Below, in pieces: positions 61,036-64,000 of a stretch of DNA of 64,000 nucleotides. A model generated the notes under the pieces. That model was not told the origin of the DNA. It ran no database searches and saw only the letters and a list, made by a program, of their open reading frames with translations. Each line of letters begins with the position of its first letter. The first letter of the stretch is position 1. The position numbers and the translations under genes were made by a program. Source of the stretch: Notamacropus eugenii (Eukaryota > Chordata > Mammalia > Diprotodontia > Macropodidae); assembly GCF_028372415.1 (NCBI RefSeq), contig NC_092875.1:184488522-184552521 (forward strand). The letters run 5' to 3'.

Positions 61036-62217
61036 AATTTAAGCAACAATCTTAAAGGCAATACAATGCAACTAGCAGAGAAGGTTCAAATGGAAACTTT
61101 TCAAAGGCAAATACCAATCTGTGTAGTTTAAAGGAGTTAGTAGTTCCTTCCTGGGAAATATTTGGGCTGAATTCAATGAAAGTAGAGCATTCCATCAAAT
61201 AGCTGGTGACATGTGTAAAGTCACTCAGGGCATTAAGGACAGCTCAGAGTGGAAAGAAGTGTGCTACCACATGTGTGTGTTCGAGTTGTTTTCTTTTAGC
61301 TCCTAGTTGTTATTGCATTTTGAAAGCTCCTATAAGGCTCAGTTGCTCCTAAGAATTGAAGATCATTCAAGGGTTTTATCTACGTAATAGCTAACTTCAT
61401 CTCTATCTTTCTGTTCTTTGGTGATTCAAGAAATGCAGTGCAGTCATTTATATTGTCCCATAAAAATATTCTTCTCCCTAAACATTCTATTTGCACAAAC
61501 CTGTTCCTGGAAGTAAGTTATTTTTCTCCAGGGTGGGTCCTAAGGTCTGGATCACTTTTCCACATCACATTCTTGTACTCACCTTGGGATTTAACAAACT
61601 GTTTTCCACTGATGTAGACTTCAGAGCTCTCCACTGAGAAGCAGCTGAAGAAAGAATAATGGTAAGTAGGAATCACGTCTTTCCTTGGGATGCATACATC
61701 TGATTTTAGTCATAGAGCTTCCATAAAGGTGTGGAGAGGCCGCTATCAACGTCAGTGAAGAGAGTGCCTACATCAAAGAAAACAGAGACCTTTTGAAGTA
61801 TTGAAGTCTTTCTTGTCAATTTAATTTGTGATTTTTTTCCAAGTGGTTCCATTGTAGGAACTGTTGTCCTTAGAAGGGATTATTGGTATTGTACTGGAAA
61901 ATAAGGAAAGAATCTAATTCTTTCTAAATTAAAATTAACTAAATTTAACTAAAATTAACTAAAATTTTCCAGGGGCTAAAGGTGCCTTTGTGTCCAACAT
62001 GGAAATGTAAAGACTTAGGTTGGTAAAGCCTCCTCTTTGTGTTAAAAACATTACACTCCCCAACCACAGTGGGGAATAACCCATGTGTTCCTCAAGGGTC
62101 ATGCAAAGACTATTTAAGCTTACCATTTACTACCATGTGAACTGAAGATTTGTAACTGCCAAAGAATGAAAACTGACTGAAAAGACCAAGAATTGCTCAC
62201 TCCTTTATTGGTGTTTA
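61036..62217. other. No recognisable gene or repeat
   Basis: Mostly unique intron. TTAACTAAAATTAACT-type direct repeats occur at 61926-61966. Confidence 0.4.
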
Positions 62218-62458
62218 GTAATTTTTTTTTTAGTTATGCACAACTCTTTATGACTTCATTTGGGGTTTTCTTGGCAAATACAAGAATGGTTTGCTATTTC
62301 ATTCTCTATCTCATTTTACAGATAAGGAAATCGAGGCAAACAGGGTTAAGTGACTTGACCAAGGTCACACAACTAGTAAGTGTTTGAGGTCAGATTTGAA
62401 CTCAGGAAAATGAGTCTTTCTGACTCCATGCCTAGCACTCTATGCACTGCACCCCATC
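62218..62458 (-). mobile_element. Marsupial tRNA-derived SINE, antisense
   Basis: TTATGACTTCATTTGGGG, CTATCTCATTTTACAGATAA, GTTAAGTGACTTGACCAAGG, AGATTTGAACTCAGG and TAGCACTCTATGCACTGC. Confidence 0.9.
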
Positions 62459-62574
62459 CTATGCCCATTTCCATAATACTGAGACAATACCCTTGGACCT
62501 CAAACTAACCAAATTTTTTAGTCCTTTTGTGATTCGTGCTCCATTGTAATACTGACACCTTAAGAAAAAAGAAA

Positions 62575-62930
62575 GTCACAGAATGTTGGAGCTAGAAAGA
62601 ACTTTGTAATCCATCTTCTATATCTCTATACTCTCTTTATTTTATAAACGTGGAAAAAGAGGCTGACTTCCCTAAGCTCAAACAATCTATCAATAAGCAT
62701 TAACAAGAACTTACTATGAGCCAGGCCCTGTGTTAGGCAAACAGACAAAAGTGAAACAGCAACTGCACCCAACAAGCTCCTGTTTTATTAGAGGATAAAA
62801 AACATTTAACCACGTACCTATGCACAAAGTAAATAAATATGAGAGAATAAATACTGGAGCCAGTTATTCATAGATTTCCTTTGTATCTAGATCAATGTTC
62901 TTTCCACTCCATTGAGCTGCCTCTGAGATA
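62575..62930 (-). repeat. MIR (antisense) interrupted by an L2 3' end
   Basis: MIR-type left part at 62575-62687 (GAGCTAGAAAGAACTTTG, ATTTTATAAACGTGGAAAA) and right part at 62868-62930 (GATCAATGTTCTTTCCACTC, CATTGAGCTGCCTC). Between them is the antisense L2 3' end (TACTATGAGCCAGGCCCTG, AACAAGCTCCTGTTTTATTA). Confidence 0.65.
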
Positions 62931-64000
62931 TTTAGATCTGAAGACATTGACAGAGGTTTTCATTTATTTGTTTGGGAGGGTGAGTTATTTCTGAGGTATG
63001 TTTTAATTGCTCTTACCTTAAATTCAAAATCCAAATGCCTTATGACCCTGAGAAGAAAGACAGCTTCCAGGGAAAACCCATATGAATCAAGACCACCAAT
63101 CATTGGTAATTTACAGAATAAGACCTGAGAGCCATATAATCAATTTGTGACTGACAATGTATTTGTAAATATAAGTCATGTAGGCTTATTTTATTGGAAG
63201 CATAAAATGTCTAGGAAGGATCATCAGAATATCCTCACCTGGTCTGACTTGGTAATTGAGCCAACAAAATGTTTATTTGCTTCAAAAGATCAATTTATTA
63301 TATTCATAAGCAGAGTTATTTTACTGCTACAATGAAAGGACCTAAAGAAAAACTTAACAAAGATTGGAACTTGGATTAAAAAGCGATCCTATAAGAAATA
63401 ATCTTTTAACTTTACAAGATGCATAATTTGACTCACAGACATTTTAAATTAATTTACGTATAGGAAAGATCTCTCTCATTGTCTCTTTGGATGCCAATGA
63501 GTTTGCAAAGAAGGATTTCTTCGTAACATATTCCACCATTAAATCAAATTGTTTGGTGTTCCAAAATCTATGTCTAGCCCTCCAAAGATTTCCCAACTAA
63601 GGCCATCCTAATGAATTATGTATTAAGAATTCTGTTGCAACTGAAGGAATGCCAAGGCAGTTTCTTAGTCCTCATTATCCTTACAAGCTGCAAACACACT
63701 CCTAAAAGCTTGAAGTCAGATCCTAGAGAGCTGACCACCCCCGGTCACAGCGATCATTACTTACCAGGAAGGTGGGGTGGGGGATTACCATATTGGGGCA
63801 TTCCAAAGGAAACTTTCCCATAATGTGCTTGGTTTCAGGTAGGCAAATGCACCAAGTTTTTAAAGAAAGCATTGAAGTTTTGTTTTATTTCGCTATAAAA
63901 TTGTAAATTTATGGCAATCATGCAATCTGCTTTCAAATGGGAGTCCCAGAGGAAAACTAAGCTGCTGGAGAGAAAGTCAACCTCTTCCTCCCCTTCCCTC
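62931..64000. other. No recognisable gene or repeat
   Basis: Last kilobase of the window; AT-rich, with a G-run at 63770-63783. No PHACTR1 exon is seen here. Confidence 0.4.

Overview
The window looks like a piece of a marsupial nuclear genome. It is AT-rich, CpG-poor and dominated by retroposons. The commonest repeats are tRNA-derived and CORE-type SINEs in the form seen in opossum, wallaby and Tasmanian devil, together with old L2, CR1/L3, RTE and L1/HAL1 relics. I cannot tell which marsupial it is. Family names for repeats come from recognising their sequence; no library search was run.

One protein gene is supported: PHACTR1 (phosphatase and actin regulator 1), on the + strand. Two coding exons are visible. 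The first (18113-18247, start codon at 18172) encodes the N-terminus that begins MDYPKMDYF. The second (41974-42120) continues in the same reading frame, through [10 protein letters not shown] and MAASSEDD, to a donor site. They are separated by a 23.7-kb GT-AG intron. The rest of the gene, including the RPEL actin-binding motifs and the PP1-binding C-terminus, lies beyond the right edge. The second exon sits in a CpG-enriched, pyrimidine-rich patch that could be an internal promoter. A possible upstream non-coding exon lies at 16208-16333.

Layout. 1-9 kb: SINEs, MIR/CORE-SINE fragments, a long CT repeat (3.3 kb), a degenerate 5-bp-period AT-rich tract (5.2-5.6 kb) and old L2, L1 and L3 pieces. 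9.2-13.2 kb: a near full-length but decayed antisense L2 LINE, with a nested SINE and an oppositely oriented L2 piece. 13.4-15 kb: an L1 3'-end piece, then a 7SL (SRP RNA) retropseudogene running into a GGAA microsatellite. 15-18.2 kb: mostly unique sequence and the first PHACTR1 exon. 18.2-42 kb (intron): SINE and L2 fragments, a 3.1-kb antisense HAL1-like element (ORF1 present, ORF2 absent), an RTE relic, a second GGAA array and more CORE-SINEs. 42-64 kb (next intron): L3, L2 and MIR fragments, a cluster of octamer motifs, a tail-less L1 5'-end insertion with a perfect 17-bp target duplication, and an inverted pair of full-length SINEs.

I found no new multi-gene system, CRISPR array, rRNA, functional tRNA or identifiable endogenous retrovirus. 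The most interesting observations are the 7SL copy, the L1 5'-end insertion, the HAL1-like structure, the possible PHACTR1 internal promoter, the octamer cluster and several strong inverted repeats.
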